Shown: one piece after another, positions 7,456 to 16,614 of the stretch
Numbering within the stretch: position 1 is the first letter of the stretch
Layout of the letters: the number at the start of each line of letters is the position of its first letter
Source of the DNA: Puniceicoccales bacterium
Lineage (GTDB): Bacteria > Verrucomicrobiota > Verrucomicrobiia > Opitutales > JAIRLM01
Length of the DNA: 64,000 nt
Direction of reading: 5' to 3'
NCBI GenBank assembly: GCA_031275345.1
Contig: JAISOW010000006.1
Location: forward strand, 39,495-103,494
Notes under the pieces: generated by a model
What the model saw: the letters and a program-made list of their open reading frames with translations, nothing else
Told to the model about the DNA's origin: nothing
Database searches by the model: none
Program-made: the position numbers and the translations under genes

Positions 7456-10029
7456 TCAGAACATGCCATCGCCGTCCTCTCCCACCTCACCATTCTCTTC
7501 AAGTCGTTGCAGGCCAATCCCATCTCCGTCGTAGCAAAGTGTTTTGGTCTCCTCAGCGTCGACCACACACAGGTGGGAATGCTGGTAGGCCGTGCCATCC
7601 AGCCTAAACTTTTTCGCATTGTCACAAAAATACTTCGGCACCCGTATTGCCTTTTTTCGCAATTCGAAAAAAAATTTTCCATCGAAGGAAGTTTGTAAAA
7701 ATTTGCCAAAAATTTCCCTATCCCCGGGTGGTAGAAGGATCAATTCCACGGTTTCGACGGCGATGAGACGCACTTTTGCGCATTCCGCATCGTCCCGTGA
7801 TAGGATGGTATTGTTCAAGTCCATCGCATTCACCGCATGCATGCGCAGATTTTCCACATCGTTCAAAAATTCTTCGCGCGCTTCCCGAAGGTCGGCATTT
7901 TCCAAAAAATTGCTATCTTCGTAGGTATCCTTCAATAGCCCGCGGATGTCGTCCGGAAATGTGAGCCTTGTTCTTTGGCTAAGTACCCTGTGGGACCGTT
8001 CCAGAATGTAGGGTGAATAGACCTTCGCACTCCTGCCATAGGCGTCGGCGAAGGAAACGGCCGAATGCTTTTTTTTGTGCCTTCTACCACTGTCCATCGC
8101 CGTGTTTTTCAAAAATTTTGCGGTCTGGTCTGACATCCTGTTGTCGCGAAAGACATACACCCTGCCGTCGGGTTCGCACCCTGCGCAGCGGTTGGAACGG
8201 CCATGTCGACGGCAGCGGCCCATGCGCTGCAGCAGCATGTCTGTTGGGCAATGCTCCGTAAAAAGTGTGTCACAGTCGATGTCCAAGGACTGCTCCGCCA
8301 CCTGGGTGGCCACGAGTATGCATGGCTTTCTCATTCCATTGCCATTTCCCAGCCGCTCGGTCCAGTGGCCTTCGATGCGCCCACGATCTTCGGCTGTGAA
8401 ACGGGAGTGCATGAGGCCCAAAATGTCTTCGCCCCGCAGATCGTGGCATTTTTCGCATAGAGCCCTGCGAAAGTAGAGATAGTCTTCCTGGGCCTGAACA
8501 ACCGTATTGCGCAGCCATAGGACACACTCCCCGTTCTCCAGCCGTCCAAGGGCATCATCGTAGAAGGACATGCGGTTGCCATCATCATAGGAGATATCAT
8601 AGCTGCGGGGCTGTTCCCGGTCCACGGCCCGCAACTTGACCTTCCCTTCCCGGTGCAGCCGGTAGGTAATTGCGGGAAAGTGGTCACCGCCGGATGGAAG
8701 CTCGCCCGGATCGGACAGGCCCAAAAGTTCTGCCTTTTTTTCTACGGTGAGCGTGCCGGAAAGAATGATGACCGTGCTGCCCAAATTGCCCATCACTTTG
8801 ATAAATTCTTGGATGATGGTCGCAGTGTAGGTGTCATAGGAATGCACTTCGTCCAAAATAATGACCCGATTGGCGAGGGCAAAGGTTCGCAGGGCAGCGT
8901 GCTTCACGTTGATGCACTGCAGCAGGGCCTGGTCGATTGTGCCAACGCCGTAGCGGCAGAGCATGCGGCGTCTGTTGGTACTAAACCAGTCCCAATCATC
9001 ATCACCTTCCTCCACCTGGCCCTGGAGCAGATTGCCATGGATGAGTTCCACCAACTTTTCCGAATCGTCGTCCCACCCATCGGCGCCGAGATTTTGGACG
9101 AATGCGCAAACTCGGCTATGAATTTTTTCCGATGTCAGCTGCGTTGGCAGTGCAAAGTACAAACCGCTGTGCTCCATTTTTAGTAGATTGCGGACGGCAA
9201 GGAGGGCCGCCTCCGTCTTCCCCTGGCCCATGGACGCCTCGACGATGAAGAGACCGGGTTCTACGGCAACCTGGGCCATTGCCAGCTGGAGAGCATTGGG
9301 ACTGTCCAGCCCGAAGAGGGTGGAAAAATCTTTTTCACAGTCCACTTGGGCCCGAAAAAGTTGTGGTAGTTCCACAACCAATCCGTCGGCACGCACAGCA
9401 GCTTCTTCATCGGTCAGTTCTTTGCCATCTTCGTAGGGAAAAATCCTGCGATTCGAAGCGAGCCAGTCGGCCAGCACGGTGAGACCCGCAAAAAATTTTA
9501 CAATCTCTTGCCGGCTCCTACCTATCTTTGGCAAAAGCCGGCGCAAATAGGATCCAATGTCTTCGCCATCGTCCGGCGGTGTGAGGTTGAATTTGGGAAA
9601 AATTTCCCGGACAACGTCTGCGGCAAGCTCATTTGTCATTTCCAGCGTTGGATTCGTATACAATTTTCCGCAGTACCATCGGCCGTGGTGTGCTCCAAGT
9701 GCTCTAGGCCAGGGAAAATTGTCTCCTCCATCGGTCGTTCCTGGAGTGCTCAGCAAAAACTCCAAAAAATGTTGGCTATGCCAGTTGTGGGGATGCAAGG
9801 GATCACCCTTGCCATTTTTGAACAATTGCCTTTGAAAATCATTGTTTGCCTTGCCAATGTCGTGGAGTGCGGCAATAAATGGAAAGAATTCGTGGCCATG
9901 GACATAGTCTTTTAAAAACTTGGCAGGAAAAGATTTCAGCAGCCGTTGGGCCACGTAGCCAACGTCGCGAAGGTGGCTGGCCAAGCGGCAGCACGGCTGT
10001 CCGTTGGAATCCGTCTTGGCGTAGAGCAT
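7456..10029 (-). CDS. cas3: CRISPR-associated helicase/nuclease Cas3, solitary
   Basis: Cas3 is the ATP-dependent 3'-5' DNA helicase and HD nuclease recruited by Cascade in type I CRISPR interference. The N-terminal HD domain has SHLRDV, ALHDIGKANND near residues 55-67, GAHHG and the DW of LADWL. The superfamily 2 helicase follows, with Walker A MGQGKT (about 267-272), DEVH box LDEVHSYD (393-396), SGT motif III and motif VI QRMGRCRRHGR. At 857 residues it looks intact. ATG 10029 gives a family-like N-terminus (MLYAKTDSNG); a TTG at 10059 would add ten residues. No Cascade subunit, cas1, cas2 or repeat-spacer array is in the window, so it is either an orphan or a dispersed component. Confidence 0.93.
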   Translation of the reverse strand: MLYAKTDSNGQPCCRLASHLRDVGYVAQRLLKSFPAKFLKDYVHGHEFFPFIAALHDIGKANNDFQRQLFKNGKGDPLHPHNWHSQHFLEFLLSTPGTTDGGDNFPWPRALGAHHGRWYCGKLYTNPTLEMTNELAADVVREIFPKFNLTPPDDGEDIGSYLRRLLPKIGRSRQEIVKFFAGLTVLADWLASNRRIFPYEDGKELTDEEAAVRADGLVVELPQLFRAQVDCEKDFSTLFGLDSPNALQLAMAQVAVEPGLFIVEASMGQGKTEAALLAVRNLLKMEHSGLYFALPTQLTSEKIHSRVCAFVQNLGADGWDDDSEKLVELIHGNLLQGQVEEGDDDWDWFSTNRRRMLCRYGVGTIDQALLQCINVKHAALRTFALANRVIILDEVHSYDTYTATIIQEFIKVMGNLGSTVIILSGTLTVEKKAELLGLSDPGELPSGGDHFPAITYRLHREGKVKLRAVDREQPRSYDISYDDGNRMSFYDDALGRLENGECVLWLRNTVVQAQEDYLYFRRALCEKCHDLRGEDILGLMHSRFTAEDRGRIEGHWTERLGNGNGMRKPCILVATQVAEQSLDIDCDTLFTEHCPTDMLLQRMGRCRRHGRSNRCAGCEPDGRVYVFRDNRMSDQTAKFLKNTAMDSGRRHKKKHSAVSFADAYGRSAKVYSPYILERSHRVLSQRTRLTFPDDIRGLLKDTYEDSNFLENADLREAREEFLNDVENLRMHAVNAMDLNNTILSRDDAECAKVRLIAVETVELILLPPGDREIFGKFLQTSFDGKFFFELRKKAIRVPKYFCDNAKKFRLDGTAYQHSHLCVVDAEETKTLCYDGDGIGLQRLEENGEVGEDGDGMF

Positions 10030-10135
10030 ATTCGGCGAGGGCACCTCATTAGGGTGCAATATTTTTTAAAAATCGCAATTATGAAGTTGCAAAAAGAGCG
10101 CTGAACAGCTGGCCAGGCTTGCCACGGAGTTCTGT

Positions 10136-11518
10136 GTGCACCATGGTAGTCCGGTGGATGGGCGGCCCTGGTACCTGGACCATGGAATTTTGCCGGGGGA
10201 CGGAGAAGAATTTTTGGTGGCGGCGGACCGGGATGCGTTGGCACTTACCCAGGAGATTTTTTGCATCCACGGCCGCCACATTTGCCTCAGGCAAATTTCC
10301 CAAAAAGATTTTGCCGCACGCTGGGACAAAATTTACGGCCAACGGAGTTGCGAACATCGGTCGCGGCGCGATGACCGCCCCACGGCCAATGGCGTTTCCC
10401 AAACCATCCAGCTGTGCAACGATCTATTGGCCGGTGCCGTGGCGGCCGGCGCATCCGATATGCACTGGGAATGGGAACGCGATGCGGTGGTGGTGCGCCT
10501 GCGCGTGGATGGCGAGCTGCGGCCAACGGCCCGCCTGCCAAAAGAATTGGGCAATGCCATCGCCATTCGTCTAAAAGCCCTGGCGCAGCTGTCACCGACG
10601 GAACATTTTCGTCCCCAGGACGGCCGTCTATGCTGGCAGGGTGCGGCTGGACAAAGCGCCGATTTCCGCATAGCAACCCTGCCAACCCGCTGGGGTGAAA
10701 GCATTGCCATCCGCGTGTTGGACAGAAACCGCCCATTTTTTCGCGTCGAAAATTTGGCCATGCCACCGTCCGTAGAGGATGGGGTACGGCGCATTGCGGC
10801 CGGTGGTGGCGGACTATTTTTGGCAACTGGACCAACCGGCAGCGGCAAGACCACCACGCTCTACGCCATCCTGGCAGAACTCATTTGCCGCGGTCAAAAA
10901 AAGATTCTCACCGTTGAAGATCCGGTGGAGTACGTGATGGAGGGAGCTTTGCAGGTTGCCGTTGACCTGGCCGTTGGCCGCACATTTTCCACGGTTTTGC
11001 GGGCATTCCTGCGCCATGATCCGGATGTAATCTTCGTGGGGGAAATTCGCGATGGAGAAACGGCGGAGGTTGCACTGCGGGCGGCGCTCACCGGTCATCT
11101 TGTTCTGGCGACCCTCCACACGGCAACGGCGGAGGAGGCGCTGCTCCGTCTGACCGAGCTGGGGCTGGATCAAAACTTGCTACTTTCCTGTCTGCGTGCC
11201 ATCCTCTGCCAGCGCCTGCTGCGCACAAATTGTCCCCACTGCCGCGAACCAATGGACCACACCGCCGTTCCCGACTCTGCGCGGGCTTTTTTTCAAAAAG
11301 GGCAACCAACTTGGCATGCCATGGGATGTTCTCGCTGCGAAAAAAAGGGGTACCTTGGACGGCATGCCATTTTTTCCTTCCAATGGGTGGAAGATGGCCA
11401 ACTGTCCGCACCATCCCTATTGGAGGAAGGTCGACTACTATTGGAGACCGGTCAGCTATCCATCGTCGAATTTTTACGCCAACTACCATGGGATCGGCCA
11501 AACAATTTAGCTACGTAG
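10136..11518 (+). CDS. Type II secretion / type IV pilus assembly ATPase (GspE/PilB family)
   Basis: Hexameric cytoplasmic ATPase that drives pseudopilus or pilus polymerisation. Walker A GPTGSGKTTTLYA lies near residue 230, the Asp box TVEDPVEY near 260, Walker B FVGEIRDGET near 295 and the His box LATLHTATAEE near 322. A zinc site CPHC...CSRC near the C-terminus is typical of GspE/PilB. The N-terminal part before the ATPase core is short (about 90 residues against about 150). The only in-frame GTG/ATG starts are at 10136 or later; the frame is open back to 10085, so the true start is uncertain. It overlaps gspF by 31 bases. Confidence 0.9.
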   Translation: MHHGSPVDGRPWYLDHGILPGDGEEFLVAADRDALALTQEIFCIHGRHICLRQISQKDFAARWDKIYGQRSCEHRSRRDDRPTANGVSQTIQLCNDLLAGAVAAGASDMHWEWERDAVVVRLRVDGELRPTARLPKELGNAIAIRLKALAQLSPTEHFRPQDGRLCWQGAAGQSADFRIATLPTRWGESIAIRVLDRNRPFFRVENLAMPPSVEDGVRRIAAGGGGLFLATGPTGSGKTTTLYAILAELICRGQKKILTVEDPVEYVMEGALQVAVDLAVGRTFSTVLRAFLRHDPDVIFVGEIRDGETAEVALRAALTGHLVLATLHTATAEEALLRLTELGLDQNLLLSCLRAILCQRLLRTNCPHCREPMDHTAVPDSARAFFQKGQPTWHAMGCSRCEKKGYLGRHAIFSFQWVEDGQLSAPSLLEEGRLLLETGQLSIVEFLRQLPWDRPNNLAT

Positions 11519-12675
11519 GCCGGACGGATGGCGGCAGGCCTGTCAGCGGCACACTGCGGGCCGAAACGGTCGATGCGGCACGGCGTTCATTGGCACGGGA
11601 TGGCATCGTGGCCAGCACCCTATTTGCAGTGCCTCGTCCGGTGGGCAGTCGCAAAGATCCCACATTTCTACTGACATTTACCAGCCAGTTGGCACTGCTG
11701 CTGCGGGCCGGCATCTCCCTCACCGCAGCACTGGACATGCTGGCTAGGCAGGAGCGAAATCGGCGGCGGCGAACCATTTTAGGGAATATGCTGGAGGAAA
11801 TTTACCGGGGACGATACCTGCACGAGGTCCTCGGTGACTTTTGTCCAATGTTTGATGAACCGTTTTGCCAGATGGTCAAAGCTGGAGAATTGGCAGGGGA
11901 TTTGCCGGCGGTTCTTGAAGCACTGGCCGTGGACCGCCGCCGGGCTAGGCACGCTCGCACGCGCATGATTTCCGCACTGATCCATCCCATCCTGGTCCTG
12001 GCCGTTGCCGTCATCGCCATTTTTATCCTTTGCGGCCACGTGCTGCCCCACTTTCAAGCATTTTTTCAATCCCAACCGCTTCCTTCCATCACCGTCGGAC
12101 TGCTGGCATTTGGCCAATTTTTGCACCGCCACGGTCTGGTACTCCTCATGCTGCCACCGCTGGTCATGGTCCTTTGCATCGGCCTAGGAAGAACGGCCGG
12201 CGGCCGCACCATGCTTTCCCGGCTTCCATTGCTCATTCCCGTCGTCGGTCCGCTGCTGCTGCGCCAGTACCTCATCCCATTTCTTCGCACATTTTCCATC
12301 GCACTGCGCCATGGCATTCCCCATAATGCGGCATTTGCGCTTGGCTATTCCGTTGTTCCGGGCACATTTCTTCGCAACCAGCTGCGAACCATCGCGCTGC
12401 GCTCCAGCGAGGGGGTTCCGCTGGCGGAAATTTTAGCACCATTTCCAGCGGCTGCGGCCGGACTGCTTGCCGTGGGAGAAGGCACCGGAAACTTGGCCGC
12501 CATGGCTGCCTGCGCCGCCGATCTCTTGGAAGAAGAAGTGGCACTCGGCCTGGAACGGCTGGCGGCGGTCCTGCGTCCATTGGCGGTGATCTTTCTGGCC
12601 CTGTTGGTGGGATGGATTGCCATTGCCCTATTTTTGCCGATTTCCCAGCTGACCCAGCTGCAAAATTTTGGTTGA
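11488..12675 (+). CDS. Type II secretion / type IV pilus inner-membrane platform protein (GspF/PilC family)
   Basis: Polytopic platform protein that couples the ATPase to the pilin-polymerising machine. Two tandem T2SSF domains are visible: residues about 50-170 (FTSQLALLLRAGISLTAALDML) and about 255-370 (FLRTFSIALRHGIPHNAAFAL). Three hydrophobic segments occur, around 165-190, 215-240 and at the C-terminus. ATG 11488 overlaps the upstream ATPase gene and is preferred to earlier in-frame codons, as homology starts near it. With the PilM/PilN-like operon at 34-38 kb it could form one dispersed pilus system; no pilin or secretin gene is present here. Confidence 0.9.
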   Translation: MGSAKQFSYVGRTDGGRPVSGTLRAETVDAARRSLARDGIVASTLFAVPRPVGSRKDPTFLLTFTSQLALLLRAGISLTAALDMLARQERNRRRRTILGNMLEEIYRGRYLHEVLGDFCPMFDEPFCQMVKAGELAGDLPAVLEALAVDRRRARHARTRMISALIHPILVLAVAVIAIFILCGHVLPHFQAFFQSQPLPSITVGLLAFGQFLHRHGLVLLMLPPLVMVLCIGLGRTAGGRTMLSRLPLLIPVVGPLLLRQYLIPFLRTFSIALRHGIPHNAAFALGYSVVPGTFLRNQLRTIALRSSEGVPLAEILAPFPAAAAGLLAVGEGTGNLAAMAACAADLLEEEVALGLERLAAVLRPLAVIFLALLVGWIAIALFLPISQLTQLQNFG

Positions 12676-12727
12676 ATCAAGAAATGCTGGACAGTCGGGC
12701 CATGGTTCATCCCAATGGGCCCCGGAC

Positions 12728-12809
12728 GCCCGGGTGGTGGAATTGGCAGACACGCCAGGCTTAGGACCTGGTGCTGCAAGGCATGGGGGTTCGAATCCCC
12801 CCCCGGGCA
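12728..12809 (+). tRNA. tRNA-Leu (anticodon UAG)
   Basis: The acceptor stem GCCCGGG pairs with CCCGGGC, the anticodon loop reads CT-TAG-GA inside a CCAGG/CCTGG stem, and a long class II variable arm precedes the GGTTCGAATCC T-loop. The discriminator is A. CCA is not fully encoded (ACCG follows). Confidence 0.95.
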
Positions 12810-12878
12810 CCGCCAGTTCATTTGGCCACGAAGGTTCGATCTAGACGGGTGGGTTGCCGTGGCGTAAAATTTTTACCA

Positions 12879-12913
12879 TTGCCTTTTTTGTTAGTTTTTG
12901 GTAAACTCCCTTG
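12879..12913 (+). promoter_or_regulatory. Predicted leaderless promoter of the 12914 orphan gene
   Basis: TTGCCT (12879-12884), 17-base spacer, TAAACT (12902-12907), six bases, then GTG 12914. The -35 box starts exactly 35 bases upstream of the GTG, which is the reason for preferring that start over the adjacent TTG at 12911. Confidence 0.45.
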
Positions 12914-13753
12914 GTGAGCAACGTGGGGTTCGACCGAGATGCTGCCATTGCGCAGGATCTGGCACAGTCGGGCCTTGTGGCCCTGTCACCCAGCATAACT
13001 TCCATCGCTCCTCCGGAGCTTGATTCACTTGCTCCGGTGAAGGCACCGGATACGGACATCGCCGGCGTTGGGTCACGGATGCTCGACCAGGCTATTTCCT
13101 TCCCACCCGAGCCGCCGAGCCATGTAGATCTGCCGCTATCATATATGGTCGTTCCCGACCCGGGAACTGGTCCCGGCGTTGAATGGACAAGCAGCCTAGA
13201 CATGCACGCCCAGGAAACCGCAATCGACGCCGGCGAACGCATGGCAGCGGGCGGAGAACTTTCCATGGATGCCCTGGAACGAGCTTCCGAAGCTGCCATT
13301 GCGGGAAATGTGGACATTGGATCGGTGGAACGCTGCATCGATTCCGTGGAAAGGCATTTGGATAAAATCCAGGAAACCAATGAGCTGCGCACAGATGCCA
13401 GGGAAATGCTCATGGGGCAGGTCGATATCATGTACCTAATTCTTGAACGCCTTGGCATTGCATTGAGTGGAAAGGGAAAAGGCCTATCCAATAAGGATGC
13501 CCCATCCCTGCAGCCGTCCGAATGGAAGGGTGGACAGGCATTTTTCCCGGTAGATCCGGCGACGGACACGCGGGTTGCCGCGGCAAAGAGCAAGATTTTT
13601 GATCAGAAGGAGCGGATTGAAAAATTTCAACAACTTTTGGAAAAACGGGAAGCTGAGAACGATCCCGGAGAAAGGGTGCAGGAAGTTAAAGTGGGCGGTG
13701 AGATCGATGCCAACCTGCGCCGAATGAGCCAGCCACGACAAGTGCCTGCGTAG
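12914..13753 (+). CDS. Orphan helical protein, candidate type III secretion substrate
   Basis: A 279-residue protein of unknown family. The first 100 residues are rich in Ser, Pro, Ala and Asp and look unstructured (LVALSPSITSIAPPELDSLAP), as is usual for secreted type III substrates. The middle is helical (MDALERASEAAIAGNVDIG, then DSVERHLDKIQETNELRTD) with one hydrophobic run at MYLILERLGIAL. The C-terminus has a charged, probably coiled-coil segment (KERIEKFQQLLEKREAE). There is no signal peptide. The opposite strand also has a long open frame but it is Ser-rich with no pattern, so the plus strand is taken as coding. A translocator or substrate role is inference only. Confidence 0.6.
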   Translation: MSNVGFDRDAAIAQDLAQSGLVALSPSITSIAPPELDSLAPVKAPDTDIAGVGSRMLDQAISFPPEPPSHVDLPLSYMVVPDPGTGPGVEWTSSLDMHAQETAIDAGERMAAGGELSMDALERASEAAIAGNVDIGSVERCIDSVERHLDKIQETNELRTDAREMLMGQVDIMYLILERLGIALSGKGKGLSNKDAPSLQPSEWKGGQAFFPVDPATDTRVAAAKSKIFDQKERIEKFQQLLEKREAENDPGERVQEVKVGGEIDANLRRMSQPRQVPA

Positions 13754-13854
13754 TACGATCCAGGGCAGCAATCCATTGCCGTGGCCGTCCCATCCCCCAT
13801 TGCCAAAATCCAGATTCGTGTCCTTAGCCGGCTCCATCGGGCGCAGATGGCTGA

Positions 13855-14931
13855 CTATGCTGGTAATTTTTCTCCTTCCTCTCCCTCCGCTCCAACGATG
13901 CGGATGTTCCGTCCCTCTGCGACAGCCACCACCTTCTCTGTCAGATTTTCCTTGGAGATGTGCAGAAAGCTTCCCTCGGGCATGACACCGACTAGGTCCA
14001 TGATTTCATTTTCTTCAAAATTGGGATATTTGATGAAAAAAAGTGCCGACAATTTGGAAAGGTTGGGCAGTAATTTTTGCAATCCGGCGGCCGTAATGTT
14101 CTCGCACGCGCTCACATCCAATATTTGCAAGTCGCGAAAAGTGGCAAATTGTTCCAAGGCAGCATCGGTGATGGAAGAGCCTTCAATCGACAATGATCGA
14201 ACGGGTCGCAGAACGTTATCGAGCCGCAGCAGGGCAGCATCGGACAAGCAGGGACAGTCGTTGCAGTAAAATTCCACAAGGGGAATATCATGCAGCAGCA
14301 GCAAATCTATAATTGGGTCTAGGCGAGCATTATTATTGATAACATATCCTGGGCAGTTGAATTTGCCTGTTGTCTTGACCTCATCAAGTACCGATTTGAT
14401 CTTGATGTAGTGCAAATTTTCCAAGGATGCCTCGATGAATGCACAATAATCTTCCTGCTGCAATTCTCCAAAATCATTGGGTTTGTTTACCACCGCCTCA
14501 AAAAGTGTTTGGAACAGTCTCTGTTCCTCTCTCCACTCCACCGTACCAAACATGAAGTCTGGATGGATGCCCAAATTTGGATGGATGTCCAAATCCGTCG
14601 GCCCATTCTGTGGCATAATCAGCTCGTTTTCAGGAATAATCGGCCCGTTCTCTGGCATGGCCTCGCCATCCCGCCGCCGCGCTCCCCCTTTCGACATCAG
14701 GTGGATGGCCATGAAAATTAGGGCGCTCAGCGCACAAAGACCGGCAATGACAAAGAGAACAATGGCAAGATCCGGCCGTGCCCTGACAGTCAATGCCAGG
14801 GCGCCGCTCCCTGTGAATCCGACGGTGGCATAGATTGCGATACGAAACAGCTGCAAGGGCGTTTTGTACCGTACGATGTTCTGAGCACGGGCAGGCATCC
14901 GCCAATTATGCACACCTTCGCTGGCTATCAT
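13855..14931 (-). CDS. Membrane-anchored leucine-rich repeat protein
   Basis: The 358-residue product has two transmembrane segments near the N-terminus, at about residues 28-48 and 54-76 (LAIVLFVIAGLCALSALIF). A low-complexity linker with repeated MPENG/MPQNG motifs follows, then a C-terminal cysteine-containing LRR region of AMN1 type: LSIEGSSITDAALEQFA, LQILDVSACENITAAGLQK, LSALFFIKYPNFEENEI. Such LRRs bind proteins, and in PVC bacteria they are common in host-directed proteins; that role is inference. The ATG at 14931 has no ribosome-binding site, and a TTGATA hexamer begins 37 bases upstream. ATG 14898 is an alternative start. Confidence 0.75.
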   Translation of the reverse strand: MIASEGVHNWRMPARAQNIVRYKTPLQLFRIAIYATVGFTGSGALALTVRARPDLAIVLFVIAGLCALSALIFMAIHLMSKGGARRRDGEAMPENGPIIPENELIMPQNGPTDLDIHPNLGIHPDFMFGTVEWREEQRLFQTLFEAVVNKPNDFGELQQEDYCAFIEASLENLHYIKIKSVLDEVKTTGKFNCPGYVINNNARLDPIIDLLLLHDIPLVEFYCNDCPCLSDAALLRLDNVLRPVRSLSIEGSSITDAALEQFATFRDLQILDVSACENITAAGLQKLLPNLSKLSALFFIKYPNFEENEIMDLVGVMPEGSFLHISKENLTEKVVAVAEGRNIRIVGAEGEEGEKLPA

Positions 14932-15137
14932 TATTACTAATGCGTAGCATGCCGTAAAAATTTATCAAGAACGAACTACCATGATGGCGCACACGGACGC
15001 ACTTTCCACACATTGCCATTGCAAGCTGTTTTATGGCAATCCTTTTCAATAATTGACGTCGCCCTGCGACGGATGCGGCAAAAAAGATGGCGATTTCGGG
15101 CTTGCCAAAGGTTCGAAGCCTGCTCTGCTCGTGGCAG

Positions 15138-15209
15138 GCTTCCATAGTTCAAAGGATAGAATGCCGGTCTCCGGAACCGGTGATTTGGGTTCGAATCCCG
15201 ATGGAAGCG
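15138..15209 (+). tRNA. tRNA-Arg (anticodon CCG)
   Basis: The acceptor GCTTCCA pairs with TGGAAGC, the anticodon loop is CT-CCG-GA within a GCCGGT/ACCGGT stem, and the T-loop is GGTTCGAATCC. Discriminator G is followed by an encoded CCA at 15210-15212. Confidence 0.95.
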
Positions 15210-15255
15210 CCACCGGCGGGTGGCGGAGAGCAGAAATTTGCCCTGGGAGGGCTCC

Positions 15256-16614
15256 ATGAAGGCTTTAACGAAATACGAAAATGGTTCGATGGCGGAGCTA
15301 TGGTCCGTGTCCTGGCCACTCATCGTGGCATCTGCTGCCAACATGCTCATGTTGTTTGGGGATAGACTCATCCTTTCCCTGTACTCCAGTGAAGCGTTCA
15401 ATGCGAATGTGGCAGCCATACCCTGGATATGGACCGTCTATATCCCGCTCTACTCCATCGTTTTCATTGCCTGCATTCTGGTTGGCCGCTACAACGGTGC
15501 CGGAACCTACGAAAAAATTGGGCCCGCGGTCTGGCAAATGCTTTGGCTGTCACTTTCCCTGCTGGTACCGCTGCTGCCGCTTTCCTGGTACCTGGCGCCC
15601 CACCTGCTGGCAAGCAATGTGCGACCACTGGGTACGCCCTACCTGCGCATCATTCTTCCATCCGTGCCGCTGTCCCTTGCCGCATTTGGGGCAATGGCCG
15701 CGTTTTTCACGGGCCGGGGAAAGACCTGCTTTGTCACCGTCGTCGCCCTGGCTTGCAACCTGATCAATCTTTGCCTCGACGCCCTGCTGGTTTTTGGCTT
15801 TGGCCCAATTCCTTCCATGGGCATCCGCGGCGCTGCCTGGGGAACCGTCCTTTCCCAGGTGGCTGCCCTGCTCCTGTTCGCCTACTTCCTTTTCACCAAA
15901 GAAAATGGCAAAAACTTTTGCATTTTCGACGCCCGCCCGAACAAAAAAATTTTTTTTGAATGCCTGCGCATCGGTTCTCCACCGGCCCTGTCCTGCGCCG
16001 TCAATTTTTCTCTCTGGAGCTACGTTCTTCAGGTCATGGCCAACCAGGTTGACAAGGATAATTTCACCGCCTTTGGCATAGCCACCACCGTATATCACCT
16101 TCCCCTATTTGTGGTGGAGGGTGTTAGCCTGGGCGTTGGAGCCATCGTGGCCAATGCCTACGGTGCCGGCAATTGGAAATGGGTGGAACGAAATGCCCGC
16201 TCCTGGTTCCGCGTATCCCTGGCCGTTTTGCTGGCATCCTTTGTCCTCATGGTGCTATGCCCCGGGCCACTGTCGAAGCCTTTCATCCACGGACAGTGGA
16301 ATGCGGCCCAGATGCATACGCTACGCACCATGCTATTTTTTTCCTGGCTGGCCATCGCCTCGGAAAGCTTTGGTTTTAATCTGCGCCAGACATTGACCGC
16401 TTTCGGCGATACGGTCTTCACCATGCTGGTTGGCCTGATCGGCTATGGCTGCATTGTTGCAGTTCCCAGCTATTTTGCTCTGCACCTGACCCACAACGCT
16501 TCCTCATTCCTTGCCATCGAAGCCGTCGGCCAAATCTCCATTGCCATTGCATTTTTTTTCCGCTGCCAACGCCACTGGTTCTTGCCGAATCTGGCCAGAA
16601 GCAACAAATGCTAG
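15256..16614 (+). CDS. MATE family efflux transporter
   Basis: Twelve-helix inner-membrane Na+- or H+-coupled exporter of the NorM/DinF type. The product has 452 residues with the two-fold MATE architecture; the first half begins MAELWSVSWPLIVASAANM and the second near residue 235 (SPPALSCAVNFSLWSYVLQ). ATG 15256 follows a GGGAGG ribosome-binding site five bases away, just after tRNA-Arg. The last 111 bases overlap rluD on the opposite strand. The substrate cannot be told from sequence. Confidence 0.92.
   Translation: MKALTKYENGSMAELWSVSWPLIVASAANMLMLFGDRLILSLYSSEAFNANVAAIPWIWTVYIPLYSIVFIACILVGRYNGAGTYEKIGPAVWQMLWLSLSLLVPLLPLSWYLAPHLLASNVRPLGTPYLRIILPSVPLSLAAFGAMAAFFTGRGKTCFVTVVALACNLINLCLDALLVFGFGPIPSMGIRGAAWGTVLSQVAALLLFAYFLFTKENGKNFCIFDARPNKKIFFECLRIGSPPALSCAVNFSLWSYVLQVMANQVDKDNFTAFGIATTVYHLPLFVVEGVSLGVGAIVANAYGAGNWKWVERNARSWFRVSLAVLLASFVLMVLCPGPLSKPFIHGQWNAAQMHTLRTMLFFSWLAIASESFGFNLRQTLTAFGDTVFTMLVGLIGYGCIVAVPSYFALHLTHNASSFLAIEAVGQISIAIAFFFRCQRHWFLPNLARSNKC

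Noticed and set aside
12841..13593. 250-codon minus-strand open frame opposite the 12914 orphan gene
   Set aside because: It is Ser/Arg-rich with no structural pattern and mirrors the plus-strand gene, which has coherent helical segments and a promoter.
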